Assembly (NCBI GenBank): GCA_014801815.1
Contig: JAAVDM010000058.1
Coordinates: forward strand, 1 to 64,000
From: Bacteroides sp.
GTDB lineage: Bacteria; Bacteroidota; Bacteroidia; Bacteroidales; Muribaculaceae
DNA: 64,000 nucleotides
Direction of reading: 5' to 3'
In this document: piece by piece, positions 41,487 through 50,149 of the stretch
Layout: every line of letters begins with the position of its first letter
How positions within the stretch are numbered: the stretch's first letter is position 1
Translations under genes and position numbers: made by a program
The notes under the pieces: generated by a model
Database searches by the model: none
What the model saw: the letters and a program-made list of their open reading frames with translations, nothing else
What the model was told of the DNA's origin: nothing

Positions 41487-44006
41487 TTATAGGTCACTGC
41501 CGCCGGAATTGAGCCAGCGGCGTACTACGATTATTTCGGTATAACTGTATTTTTGGCTCAGGCGCTCGTAAAGCGACTGGGTTGCCTGAGGGTCTTCAGG
41601 TGCCCGCAGTTCAGCCACCAGAGCCTCCACACGTTCGGCAGTCGTCACACGCTCTATCGGCATCACACCCTCTACAACTGCCTGTGCTAAATGTCCCGAT
41701 ACAGTTGATGTAGTCAGCTGACGGGATTTGGCTATTGCTTCGACACTGTGACCCTGTTCGAAGAGATGTGTGCTGACTTGCCATGAAGGTATCTTACGTG
41801 CCGGACGGTCAGCATCAGGGTCGCCTTCATGCCTTTCCGATTCGGGCACATAACGTCGGGTGATTGAGGCAAGCTCGCTGCCGTAGAGTTCAGTCTTACG
41901 ACCACCGAATCCTTTCATCACACTCAGGGCACGTACATTGCCGGGAGGATTATTAGCAAGCCGCACGAGGTCAGCCGTAGACAAAATACGGCTGGCTGTA
42001 AGACCTGTTTCATTTATCTTGGCTCGACGCCATGCAGACAGTTCGCGGAACAATTCGCGGTTTTTAACCTCATCTGGTATTATCTCTTCCGGTTCACGGC
42101 GTGTTACTACAGCTTTCACACCCGGTTTAGAAGTTGTCCTGACAGTCTTACCGCCTTCAATGTCAAGCACGGCACGTGCTTTCAGTCTGAGAAACTCCGA
42201 AGCTGTAAATGTCTTTCCACTGAAGGCTTCGAGCAGAAGTTGTTTCACACTCACTATCTCGTAGAGTTCATCACGGCGCTGTATGAGACGGTTGCGCATA
42301 TCTCGGTTATCCGGATTGACGGGTGTACGACCGATCAGAGTGGCCATTTCATCTATTATCTTGACAAAGTAACCGGAGGCCGCACTGACACGTGTGGCAA
42401 GAAATTCCATACAGCCCTCAACGTCTGAACAGAGTATGTTCTGACACTGGTCCAGAAAGCGACGTGATACCGTATCAATTTCCCCGGCAAGACGCCGAGC
42501 AATCCGGTCCCATTCGGTCACAAGCTGCGGATAGGTATTCTGCATAGCTTCTTTCAACACTCTGTGCATTCCGTCGAAAGCCATACGCAGACGTCTCATG
42601 CCGAACAGCTCGCTCAGCAGTGACATGGTATAGGTCTGACGCAGCTGTGCCATACGTGCAGCATCGGGAGTATGACCGGCACAGTCTGCCACAAAGTCAG
42701 ACACAGTGACATCACTGATGATAGAGCTCACCGCCAACGGACGTTCAAGCACAAGACCTTCGAGACTGCGGCAACGGCTTAGAGCCACATAAGTCTGTCC
42801 GTGAGCGAAAGCTGCCGCTGTATCAATAATGGCACGGTCGAAAGTCAGTCCCTGACTCTTGTGTATGGTGATAGCCCACGCCAACCGCAGCGGATACTGG
42901 CTGAAAGTACCTGTGACCTCCTCGGTTATGGCTTGGCTCTCCGGGTCGACGGTATAACGGTTATTTTCCCATTCTTCAGTCCCTACCTCTATTATATTCC
43001 CGCCCTCTACCGGCCTGACATCTATTCCTGTGTCGTTTATGGCAATCACCTTACCTATCATACCGTTATAGTAACGATGAGCCGTTGTGTCATTTTTTAT
43101 AAACATCACCTGTGCGCCTTCTTTGAGTGTCAGCAAACGTTCGGCCGGATAAGAGCTCTCCGGAAAATCACCTGAGACCTTTGCCTCAAAAGTCACAGCC
43201 GGTGTTGACAACCTGTCAAGTTCACGCTCATTTATGGCGTGCGCCAGTCGGTTATGTGTGGTCAGGCGTATATACCCGGCCTCTGCAGCTGGATTGAACC
43301 CAGGTATATAGCGGCGGTTAAGCCGATTCAATACCCCTGCATCGGCGCTGTTGGTGCGTATTCTGTTAAGCAGTTCAAGAAACTCACTATCTTTCTGACG
43401 ATACACTTTTTCAAGTTCCACTGTCTCATAACCTGCCTGCCGCAGTGCATGACTGTCAAAGAAATAGTTGCTCGGATAATATTGTTTAAGTAATTCTGCC
43501 TCGTCATCTTTCACCACCGGAGCAAGTTGCTGGAGGTCACCAATCATAAGCAGCTGCACACCGCCGAAACACCGTGTCGGGTCACGGTGACGTCTCAGCA
43601 CAGCGTCTATGGCATCAAGCAGGTCGGCACGTACCATACTTATCTCGTCTATCACAAGTACGTCCATACTTCTAATCACCCTTAGCTTCTCACGAGAGAA
43701 ACGGTCATAACGCTTCCTATCCCCACTTATCGACATACCCGGCACATAAGGAGAGAACGAAAGCTGAAAGAATGAGTGAATAGTCACCCCTCCCGCATTG
43801 ATAGCCGCTATTCCGGTCGGAGCTACCACAACCACACGTTTCGATGTACGCTCCCTGAAATCCCGGAGAAACGTAGTCTTTCCCGTTCCCGCCTTACCGG
43901 TCAGGAACAGATTGACTCCCGTCTCCTCCATAAGGCTACGCGCCAATTCCAGTCGCTCATTCTCCACCTGCTCCATATCGTCTCTCAAGTTACCTTTTTC
44001 TGTCAC
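41487..44006 (-). CDS. PIF1-like helicase with HRDC and C-terminal HTH
   Basis: An 839-aa superfamily-1B DNA helicase. N-terminal motor: Walker A TGKAGTGKTTFLRDF (about 36-50), Walker B VLVIDEISMV, GDLQQLAPVV, and the C-terminal motifs AITIHKSQGLTFDR and YVALSRCRSLEGL. An HRDC-type DNA-binding domain follows at about 645-720 (LFRELSAWRRAKINETG), then an HTH_40/RQC-tail-like region (HLFEQGHSVEAIAKSRQLTTSTVSGHL, about 755-785). PIF1-like proteins of this composition are common in Bacteroidota and act on stalled forks or structured DNA. Confidence 0.9.
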   Translation of the reverse strand: MTEKGNLRDDMEQVENERLELARSLMEETGVNLFLTGKAGTGKTTFLRDFRERTSKRVVVVAPTGIAAINAGGVTIHSFFQLSFSPYVPGMSISGDRKRYDRFSREKLRVIRSMDVLVIDEISMVRADLLDAIDAVLRRHRDPTRCFGGVQLLMIGDLQQLAPVVKDDEAELLKQYYPSNYFFDSHALRQAGYETVELEKVYRQKDSEFLELLNRIRTNSADAGVLNRLNRRYIPGFNPAAEAGYIRLTTHNRLAHAINERELDRLSTPAVTFEAKVSGDFPESSYPAERLLTLKEGAQVMFIKNDTTAHRYYNGMIGKVIAINDTGIDVRPVEGGNIIEVGTEEWENNRYTVDPESQAITEEVTGTFSQYPLRLAWAITIHKSQGLTFDRAIIDTAAAFAHGQTYVALSRCRSLEGLVLERPLAVSSIISDVTVSDFVADCAGHTPDAARMAQLRQTYTMSLLSELFGMRRLRMAFDGMHRVLKEAMQNTYPQLVTEWDRIARRLAGEIDTVSRRFLDQCQNILCSDVEGCMEFLATRVSAASGYFVKIIDEMATLIGRTPVNPDNRDMRNRLIQRRDELYEIVSVKQLLLEAFSGKTFTASEFLRLKARAVLDIEGGKTVRTTSKPGVKAVVTRREPEEIIPDEVKNRELFRELSAWRRAKINETGLTASRILSTADLVRLANNPPGNVRALSVMKGFGGRKTELYGSELASITRRYVPESERHEGDPDADRPARKIPSWQVSTHLFEQGHSVEAIAKSRQLTTSTVSGHLAQAVVEGVMPIERVTTAERVEALVAELRAPEDPQATQSLYERLSQKYSYTEIIVVRRWLNSGGSDL

Positions 44007-44159
44007 CTATAGTCTATATATAGTATAGTAAGTATCCGTTAACACTCATGTCTTGCACACTCCTCCCGGGCACCTGTCATCATAATGGTCATAATGCTAC
44101 TGAAGTCGTCTTCACGTTTACGGAAAACTACCACAACTAAAGAAATCTGCCTGACTTTA

Positions 44160-44190
44160 CAAAGTTACAACTAATCTCCTGCATTTCAAA
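44160..44190 (-). promoter_or_regulatory. Promoter of the helicase/ThrE operon
   Basis: On the minus strand, TTTG (44187-44190), 19 bases, TAACTTTG (44160-44167). The leader is about 145 nt. The rest of the divergent gap 44007-44371 is AT-rich with no reading frame. Confidence 0.65.
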
Positions 44191-44337
44191 ATCTATTCTT
44201 GCCTTTCCTCTTGTAAGCTATTTCCTATCGGGAGTTCGGTATCTTCACGATATCCGTCCTATACATTAACATACTTTAGTTTCTTCTCCTCAACTCCTTT
44301 CGCTCTCTTTATGTTTTACTTATACTTAATATTTTAC

Positions 44338-44371
44338 CTTTAACCATCTACACTCTTTAACCATCTACACT
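44338..44371 (+). repeat. Tandem 17-bp repeat abutting the msrAB start
   Basis: CTTTAACCATCTACACT occurs twice head-to-tail (44338-44354 and 44355-44371); the second copy ends directly before the ATG. The repeat would lie in the 5' untranslated region and could affect translation by copy-number slippage or by protein binding. Confidence 0.6.
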
Positions 44372-45316
44372 ATGGAGAGCATATACTTCGCCGGCGGGTG
44401 TTTCTGGGGCACCCAGCACTTCTTCAAACAGGTCAACGGTGTGATTGACACTGTTTCCGGCTATGCCAACAGTAATATCCCGGATCCGACTTACAGACAG
44501 GTATGCTCCGGTGCGACAGGAGCCGCCGAGACTGTAAAAGTAATCTTTGACCCTGCGGTGGTTTCTCTCAAGTTGCTCTGCGAACTTTACTTCCTCACTA
44601 TAGACCCTACCACTCTCAACGCACAGGGCAACGATATAGGCACACAGTACCGTACCGGCATCTATTACAGCACTCCCTCCCAGATGCCTGACATAATGCG
44701 TGTAGTCGAACAGATTGTAGCACGTATCGGCCGCCCGCTCGCGGTAGAGGTACTTCCGCTTCAGAACTTCTATCCTGCCGAGGATTATCATCAGGATTAT
44801 CTTGAAAAGAACCCCGGAGGTTATTGTCATATCAATCCGGCTCTTTTCGGTGTGGCTCGTACAGCCAACCGTCCTGAGACACGCCGTGCTGAAGAATTAC
44901 GTTCGCAGCTTACACCGCTTCAGTATGCCGTCACGCAGGAGGCGGCTACCGAACCGCCTTTTCACAACGAGTACTGGGATGAAGATAGTCCCGGAGTATA
45001 TGTCGATATTACAAACGGCAAACCGCTGTTTCTGTCAAGTGACAAATTCGATGCCGGTTGCGGTTGGCCAAGTTTTTCAGCACCTATAAGTGATGATGCC
45101 GTGTCGATGCGTCACGACCTGTCACACGGCATGGACCGCATCGAGGTACGCAATGCCGACAGCACTTCACATCTCGGCCATGTATTCAATGACGGGCCTG
45201 TGGCTTTCGGCGGACGCCGATACTGCATCAATAGTGCAGCACTGCGTTTCGTACCTCTGTGGCAAATGGAACAGGAAGGCTACGGTGACCTCATTCCGTT
45301 GCTTGAGAAAGTTTAA
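44372..45316 (+). CDS. msrAB: Methionine sulfoxide reductase MsrAB fusion
   Basis: A 314-aa bifunctional enzyme repairing both S- and R-methionine sulfoxide. The MsrA part (1-150) has the active-site Cys10 in AGGCFWG. The MsrB part (about 185-310) has [21 protein letters not shown] and the catalytic Cys285 in [12 protein letters not shown]. The two CxxC pairs that bind structural zinc in many MsrB proteins are absent: [12 protein letters not shown] replaces the usual YxCxxC segment. No signal peptide is present, so the enzyme is cytoplasmic. Confidence 0.93.
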   Translation: MESIYFAGGCFWGTQHFFKQVNGVIDTVSGYANSNIPDPTYRQVCSGATGAAETVKVIFDPAVVSLKLLCELYFLTIDPTTLNAQGNDIGTQYRTGIYYSTPSQMPDIMRVVEQIVARIGRPLAVEVLPLQNFYPAEDYHQDYLEKNPGGYCHINPALFGVARTANRPETRRAEELRSQLTPLQYAVTQEAATEPPFHNEYWDEDSPGVYVDITNGKPLFLSSDKFDAGCGWPSFSAPISDDAVSMRHDLSHGMDRIEVRNADSTSHLGHVFNDGPVAFGGRRYCINSAALRFVPLWQMEQEGYGDLIPLLEKV

Positions 45317-45331
45317 GAGAGTGTCTGAATC
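45315..45331 (+). repeat. Lone end of the TAAGAGAGTGTC repeat family
   Basis: TAAGAGAGTGTCTGAAT begins at the msrAB stop codon. It equals the end of copy A at 5106 read in reverse complement. A nearby CCCGGATTTAA (about 45350-45360) resembles the interior of the same element, so this may be a decayed copy. Confidence 0.4.
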
Positions 45332-45368
45332 TATATGTTTAAAAACACACCCGGATTTAAGACTTCTG

Positions 45369-45400
45369 TTTGTCGGTAACGGCATTTTTTAGTAAATTTG
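45369..45400 (+). promoter_or_regulatory. Promoter of the pyrophosphatase gene
   Basis: TTTG (45369-45372), 20 bases, TAAATTTG (45393-45400): a full consensus match. The leader to the ATG at 45495 is about 88 nt and GC-rich. Confidence 0.75.
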
Positions 45401-45494
45401 TTCACTCATTCCTCACGGCGGGGCGCACACTGAGCGTTCCGCCGCCTCAGCTTACTGATATTCCGTTTATTAACTAATACTAAAACCTAACTTT

Positions 45495-47687
45495 ATGATT
45501 ACTCCGGTTTTCTGGCTTGTACCTGCCTCGGCTGTAATCGCCCTGCTTTTCGCCTGGATTTTCTATCGCCAGATGATGAGCGAGAGCGAAGGCACTGAAA
45601 CGATGCAGCGTATAGCCTCGCATGTGCGCAAAGGCGCAATGTCTTATCTCAAACAACAGTACAAAATCGTAGGCTGTGTATTCCTCTGTCTTGTGGTACT
45701 CTTCGCTGTGATGGCCTATGGCTTCCAGCTCCAGAATCCCTGGGTGCCCGTTGCCTTCCTCACAGGCGGCTTCTTCTCGGGACTTTCCGGTTTCCTCGGC
45801 ATGAAGACTGCTACTTATGCCTCTGCCCGTACAGCTAATGCTGCCCGCAATTCGCTCAACCGAGGTCTGCGCGTGGCTTTCCGTTCGGGTGCCGTTATGG
45901 GGCTTGTGGTGGTAGGTCTCGGCCTGCTCGACATCTCTTTCTGGTACCTGCTTCTTGACTGGCTCGTTGACCTGCAGAGCACTCAAAAACTTGCTATGAT
46001 TACCACAACTATGCTGACTTTCGGTATGGGTGCTTCAACACAGGCTCTATTCGCCCGTGTAGGCGGCGGTATCTATACCAAAGCTGCTGACGTTGGTGCC
46101 GACCTCGTTGGTAAAGTCGAAGCCGGTATTCCTGAGGACGACCCGCGTAACCCTGCCACTATCGCTGACAATGTAGGTGACAATGTAGGTGACGTGGCCG
46201 GTATGGGTGCCGACCTCTATGAGTCTTATTGCGGCTCGATTCTCGCCACTTCGGCGCTCGGCGCAGCTGCCTATCTGCTGGCCGGCGATGTCGAAATGCA
46301 GTATAAGGCTGTAGTAGCTCCGATGCTTATAGCCGCTGTGGGTATCCTGCTTTCTATCATCGGTATCTTTGCCGTGCGTACCAAAGAGAATGCTACCATG
46401 AAGAATCTGCTTGGTTCGCTGGCTTTCGGTACCAACCTTAGCTCCATACTTATTGTCGGGGCAGCCTTCCTTATTCTCTGGGCTCTCGGTCTGCAGAACT
46501 GGCCTCTTATCGGCTGTTCGGTTGTGGTAGGTCTTTTAGTCGGCATCGTTATCGGTCGCTCCACAGAGTATTACACTTCACAGTCATATAAGCCTACCAA
46601 ACGTCTGGCTGAAAGCGGCACCACCGGTCCTGCTACAGTCATTATATCAGGTGTAGGTCTGGGTATGATTTCAACTGCCGTACCGGTTATCGCTGTTGTA
46701 GTCGGTATTATCCTCAGCTACTGGTTTGCTTCGGGCTTCGACTTCGGTAACGTGGCTATGGGTCTCTACGGTATCGGTATAGCTGCGGTAGGTATGCTCT
46801 CGACATTGGGCATCACTCTCGCTACTGACGCCTACGGTCCTATCGCTGATAACGCCGGTGGTAACGCTGAGATGAGCGGTCTGGGTACTGAAGTACGTAA
46901 ACGTACCGATGCTCTTGACTCGCTGGGTAACACTACCGCTGCTACAGGTAAGGGTTTCGCTATCGGTTCGGCAGCTCTTACAGGTCTGGCGCTATTGGCT
47001 TCTTATATAGAGGAGATACGTATTGGTCTCGATCGTCTCGGTGAGACAATGATTCAGATAGGCGACCGCGTAGTAGGTGTGCATGAGGCATCGTTTACCG
47101 ACTTCATGGCTTTTTATGAGGTCAATCTGATGAGTCCGAAGGTACTTTCGGGTATGTTTATCGGCGCTATGATGGCATTCCTGTTCTGCGGCCTTACTAT
47201 GAACGCTGTAGGCCGTGCAGCCGCTCACATGGTGGACGAGGTGCGCCGTCAGTTCCGCGAGATAAAAGGTATTCTTGAAGGTAAAGCCGAGCCCGACTAT
47301 GCTCGTTGTGTACAGATTTCGACTAAAGGCGCACAGCGCGAAATGATATTCCCTTCGGTACTCGCTATCCTTGCTCCCATTATCACCGGTCTCGTATTCG
47401 GTGTGCCGGGTGTGATAGGTCTGCTTGTAGGCGGTCTGTCGGCAGGTTTCGTACTGGCTATCTTTATGGCTAATGCCGGCGGTGCATGGGATAATGCCAA
47501 GAAATATGTTGAAGAGGGTAACTTCGGCGGTAAGGGTTCCGAAGTGCATAAAGCTACTGTCGTAGGTGATACCGTAGGCGATCCTTTCAAGGATACCAGC
47601 GGCCCGTCGCTCAATATCCTTATCAAACTTATGTCGATGGTGGCTATCGTTATGGCCGGCCTCACTGTAAGCTGGAGCTTGTTCTGA
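45495..47687 (+). CDS. hppA: Membrane-bound ion-pumping pyrophosphatase
   Basis: A 730-aa integral membrane enzyme with about 16 helices that couples pyrophosphate hydrolysis to Na+ or H+ export. The substrate-binding loops are clear: DVGADLVGKVEAGIPEDDPRNPATIADNVGDNVGD (about 197-231) and WDNAKKYVE...GDTVGDPFKDTSGPS near the C-terminus. The sequence LGNTTAATGKG has Ala where K+-independent enzymes have Lys, indicating a K+-dependent type, most of which pump Na+. Single-gene transcription unit. Confidence 0.95.
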   Translation: MITPVFWLVPASAVIALLFAWIFYRQMMSESEGTETMQRIASHVRKGAMSYLKQQYKIVGCVFLCLVVLFAVMAYGFQLQNPWVPVAFLTGGFFSGLSGFLGMKTATYASARTANAARNSLNRGLRVAFRSGAVMGLVVVGLGLLDISFWYLLLDWLVDLQSTQKLAMITTTMLTFGMGASTQALFARVGGGIYTKAADVGADLVGKVEAGIPEDDPRNPATIADNVGDNVGDVAGMGADLYESYCGSILATSALGAAAYLLAGDVEMQYKAVVAPMLIAAVGILLSIIGIFAVRTKENATMKNLLGSLAFGTNLSSILIVGAAFLILWALGLQNWPLIGCSVVVGLLVGIVIGRSTEYYTSQSYKPTKRLAESGTTGPATVIISGVGLGMISTAVPVIAVVVGIILSYWFASGFDFGNVAMGLYGIGIAAVGMLSTLGITLATDAYGPIADNAGGNAEMSGLGTEVRKRTDALDSLGNTTAATGKGFAIGSAALTGLALLASYIEEIRIGLDRLGETMIQIGDRVVGVHEASFTDFMAFYEVNLMSPKVLSGMFIGAMMAFLFCGLTMNAVGRAAAHMVDEVRRQFREIKGILEGKAEPDYARCVQISTKGAQREMIFPSVLAILAPIITGLVFGVPGVIGLLVGGLSAGFVLAIFMANAGGAWDNAKKYVEEGNFGGKGSEVHKATVVGDTVGDPFKDTSGPSLNILIKLMSMVAIVMAGLTVSWSLF

Positions 47688-47800
47688 TGTCTCGACGGTG
47701 TGCTGACATAGGATTGACAGAATAAGTCCGGTACTACCTCAGCACACCTTATTTATTATAAGACCTAACTCGGCATAAACGCCGAAGTGGTAAGCAAACT

Positions 47801-47836
47801 CGGCGGCATGTATCATTTCTATGACACATGTCGCCG
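47801..47836 (+). terminator. Terminator hairpin after hppA
   Basis: The arms CGGCGGCATGT and ACATGTCGCCG pair over 11 bases with one G-T wobble and are followed by TTCTTATATTTT. Confidence 0.6.
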
Positions 47837-47952
47837 TTCTTATATTTTATCTGCAACATAATCGGCGATAGCGACATTCCGAGAATAATCTTCGTTATCA
47901 CTAACTTCTTCAGTAGATACGATAGCAACTCCTAAAAAAGTCAACCTCATTA

Positions 47953-48103
47953 TTGTAGCGCCACAAAAATTATTCTACCTTTGTCCCTCTCGCTCTCATT
48001 TCACTCTATTCTCCTCCTGACCGTGCCTCCTCTTGACCCTCTCGATTCTGTGTACGGGTCTCAGGTCGTTTACATAAGGCCGGAAGAGGACTTCCGACCT
48101 TAT
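47953..48103 (+). ncRNA. Candidate small transcript: promoter plus terminator hairpin
   Basis: The -33-like TTG (47953-47955) and -7 TACCTTTG (47976-47983) predict a start near 47990. A strong hairpin ATAAGG-C-CGGAAG / CTTCCG-A-CCTTAT (48074-48103), followed by TTATCTT, would end the transcript after about 115 nt. No convincing reading frame lies between. The transcribed strand is remarkably pyrimidine-rich. It could be a small RNA or an attenuated leader for the glycan regulator downstream. The remaining gap to 48416 contains only AT-rich sequence and a second promoter. Confidence 0.45.
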
Positions 48104-48344
48104 TTATCTTCTAATTACCTACCCTGTTTATATCCTCAGTACAAGCGTTATATCCTAAATTCCCATCCATATCTCTTCCTTAGAGAGTGTGATGAGAAGT
48201 TAAGCTCTGCCTTTCAACCCTTTATCTTTCCCTATTTTAGCCATTTTTAAAACATTTTACAAAAAATACCTGTTTCAGACCCCCTTTTTACCTGTAAAAT
48301 CACTTTTCTAAATCTGAGATAGTGCTAATTCAAAATTTTATTTG

Positions 48345-48386
48345 TAACTTTGCATTTGCAATAAGTATCTCTAAGGAAGAGATACT
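48345..48386 (+). promoter_or_regulatory. Promoter and palindrome of the glycan-locus regulator
   Basis: The -7 box TAACTTTG (48345-48352) is followed after 11 bases by the perfect inverted repeat AGTATCTCT-AAGGA-AGAGATACT (48364-48386), which would lie at the transcription start. No good -33 box is seen. The same promoter-plus-palindrome arrangement is at 1923-1960. Confidence 0.55.
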
Positions 48387-48416
48387 AACCGCGAGTCCTT
48401 TCCCTTTCCCCAAAAG

Positions 48417-50009
48417 GTGGCTCTCTCATCTGAAATATCCTCTCAAAACCCCTGTTTTCGGCCCCAACATACCGACTCAGGGGGTCGAGAGTCATTATCT
48501 GCCATTTCCTCAGAGTTACCCGACGACGATTCGCCTAATATCACTGCGCATCAGCCAATTACTCTTTCTGATGCCATTTCTTTCTTCCGCCTTAAAGTAG
48601 CTGCTACACCTAACCCCTCAACTGCCGAAAGCCGACGCAAAGCTCTCAACACCTTTCTCGCCTTTACCGGCCGCGATATTCTCCCCTTTTCGGACCTTTC
48701 TGAACCTTTTCTCAACGAATGGATAGTATGGCTACTCCAGAACGGCTACTCGCAGAAAACGGCTGCTTTCTATATCAAACAAATTGGTACGCTGTACAAC
48801 CAGGCTGTTGCAGAAGGTCTGGCACCTCCCTCTGATATTATAAATAAGGCGCGTCAACGTCTGCTCGGTATCCCCGTGGAAACCTTCACACAAATCGACA
48901 CTCACCTCATCGACAATCTCCTAAGCTTTTTTCGTGCCCGTTCCACTCTCCGCTCCACACGCCGTATGGCAGCCGACATCGTTGCTTTTGCCATTCTCAA
49001 CGGCGGCATGAACTTCGACGAAATACTAACCTATCGCAAAAACGCTTATCGAGGTGATGATGAAGAACTTCAGCTTATAGTCGCTACTTACGTCCGGCCG
49101 CGAAACAAATACCTCTTCCCACTAAATCAGGCAAAACGCACTCCCGGACAACTCCGCAAAGACCTAAGCAGCCTTTTCTATATTGCACTTTCACCTTACG
49201 GTATACCGCTCTCTCCCAACGAAACCAATACAGCTTTTGACCTATGGTGTCTCGTCGCACTACGCTGCAATTTTACACCTTCCAAGCTTCTTGGTCTCAC
49301 CGGCGGACGTCTGCCATCATTCAATCCGGCACTGAGTTTCCTGACACCCGTACCGGCCACACAACAGGAAACTGATGATATTCGCCGCAACGTCCGTCAG
49401 ACACTCACGGCAAATCCACTCAACTGGTACGCTATGCAGTTCCGGCCACGTGTCAGCTACGAACAGATAATCAAAGCTATGGAAGCCTGTGCGGGCGAAG
49501 TCCGGTTTGCCGAACTGTTCTATCCCAGCGAAGAAATACGCCGCCGTACCCGCAACCGTCTCCGTAAGGAGCGCAAACCCGTAATTCCGGGACTTCTCTT
49601 CTTTCGCAGTCATGCCACTGACATTACCCCGATGTTCCGCCATATCGGCAACCTCGCATGGTGCTACCGTCGTACCGGCGACCGCACAAGTACCTATGCT
49701 GTGATACCACCCCACGAGATGCTACGCTATCAGACTGCCATTGGCCAATTCACCCCCGATATGGAAGTTCTCCCTGCCGGTACACTTTCTATCAAAGAAA
49801 ATGATCATGTCATCATGCTAACTGGCAGTCTCATAGGTCGGCCGGCTACCGTCACTCAAATCAAGACCACTTCTACGGGACGCATCATTTATCGCCTTTC
49901 CTTTATCGGCGACAACAAAGTAGAATGGGCTGTCAACGCCGACTCGCGCACAGTCCGCCCAATCACTCCCACCCAATACACCCACCTCACTGACTCCTCC
50001 TCAGACTAA
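48417..50009 (+). CDS. Recombinase-like/UpxY (NusG-type) antiterminator fusion
   Basis: A 530-aa protein starting at GTG. Residues 48-150 look like a SAM-like core-binding domain of tyrosine recombinases (FLAFTGRDILPFSDLSEPFLNEWI, YSQKTAAFYIKQIGTLYNQA) and 160-308 like the recombinase catalytic fold. The catalytic Arg is replaced (LNGGMNFDEIL versus LRGMSFIDM in the integrase at 2031), and no HxxR, GH or nucleophile Tyr can be found. Residues 336-440 are a NusG N-terminal domain (NWYAMQFRPR, KPVIPGLLFFRS) and 450-515 a KOW-type domain (HVIMLTGSLIGRPATV). UpxY proteins drive read-through of Bacteroides capsule operons; this one heads a glycan operon. The 5' codons 1-47 are low-complexity, so the exact start is uncertain. 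Confidence 0.82.
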   Translation: MALSSEISSQNPCFRPQHTDSGGRESLSAISSELPDDDSPNITAHQPITLSDAISFFRLKVAATPNPSTAESRRKALNTFLAFTGRDILPFSDLSEPFLNEWIVWLLQNGYSQKTAAFYIKQIGTLYNQAVAEGLAPPSDIINKARQRLLGIPVETFTQIDTHLIDNLLSFFRARSTLRSTRRMAADIVAFAILNGGMNFDEILTYRKNAYRGDDEELQLIVATYVRPRNKYLFPLNQAKRTPGQLRKDLSSLFYIALSPYGIPLSPNETNTAFDLWCLVALRCNFTPSKLLGLTGGRLPSFNPALSFLTPVPATQQETDDIRRNVRQTLTANPLNWYAMQFRPRVSYEQIIKAMEACAGEVRFAELFYPSEEIRRRTRNRLRKERKPVIPGLLFFRSHATDITPMFRHIGNLAWCYRRTGDRTSTYAVIPPHEMLRYQTAIGQFTPDMEVLPAGTLSIKENDHVIMLTGSLIGRPATVTQIKTTSTGRIIYRLSFIGDNKVEWAVNADSRTVRPITPTQYTHLTDSSSD

Positions 50010-50149
50010 CCTACCTATCCCCGTTCCCATCCCTTCCAAGCAAAGCTGCCTTCGTCGGTGTTCCATACTTAAAGCCGACTAAAACCCTATTCTCTTCCTC
50101 ACGTAAAGCTATCCCCGCCGAGGTGCTACCTCGAATACCGGCCTCTCCT

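Noticed and set aside
44338-44371. Possible CRISPR-like repeat
   Set aside because: Only two contiguous 17-base units with no spacers; it is a simple tandem duplication.
47981-48250. 89-aa frame in the hppA/glycan gap
   Set aside because: It reads through the terminator-like hairpin, is built of pyrimidine-rich low-complexity sequence, and shows no family features.
48322-48600. 92-aa frame overlapping the start of the antiterminator fusion
   Set aside because: It is in another frame of the same region, begins upstream of the -7 box, and has no recognisable domain.
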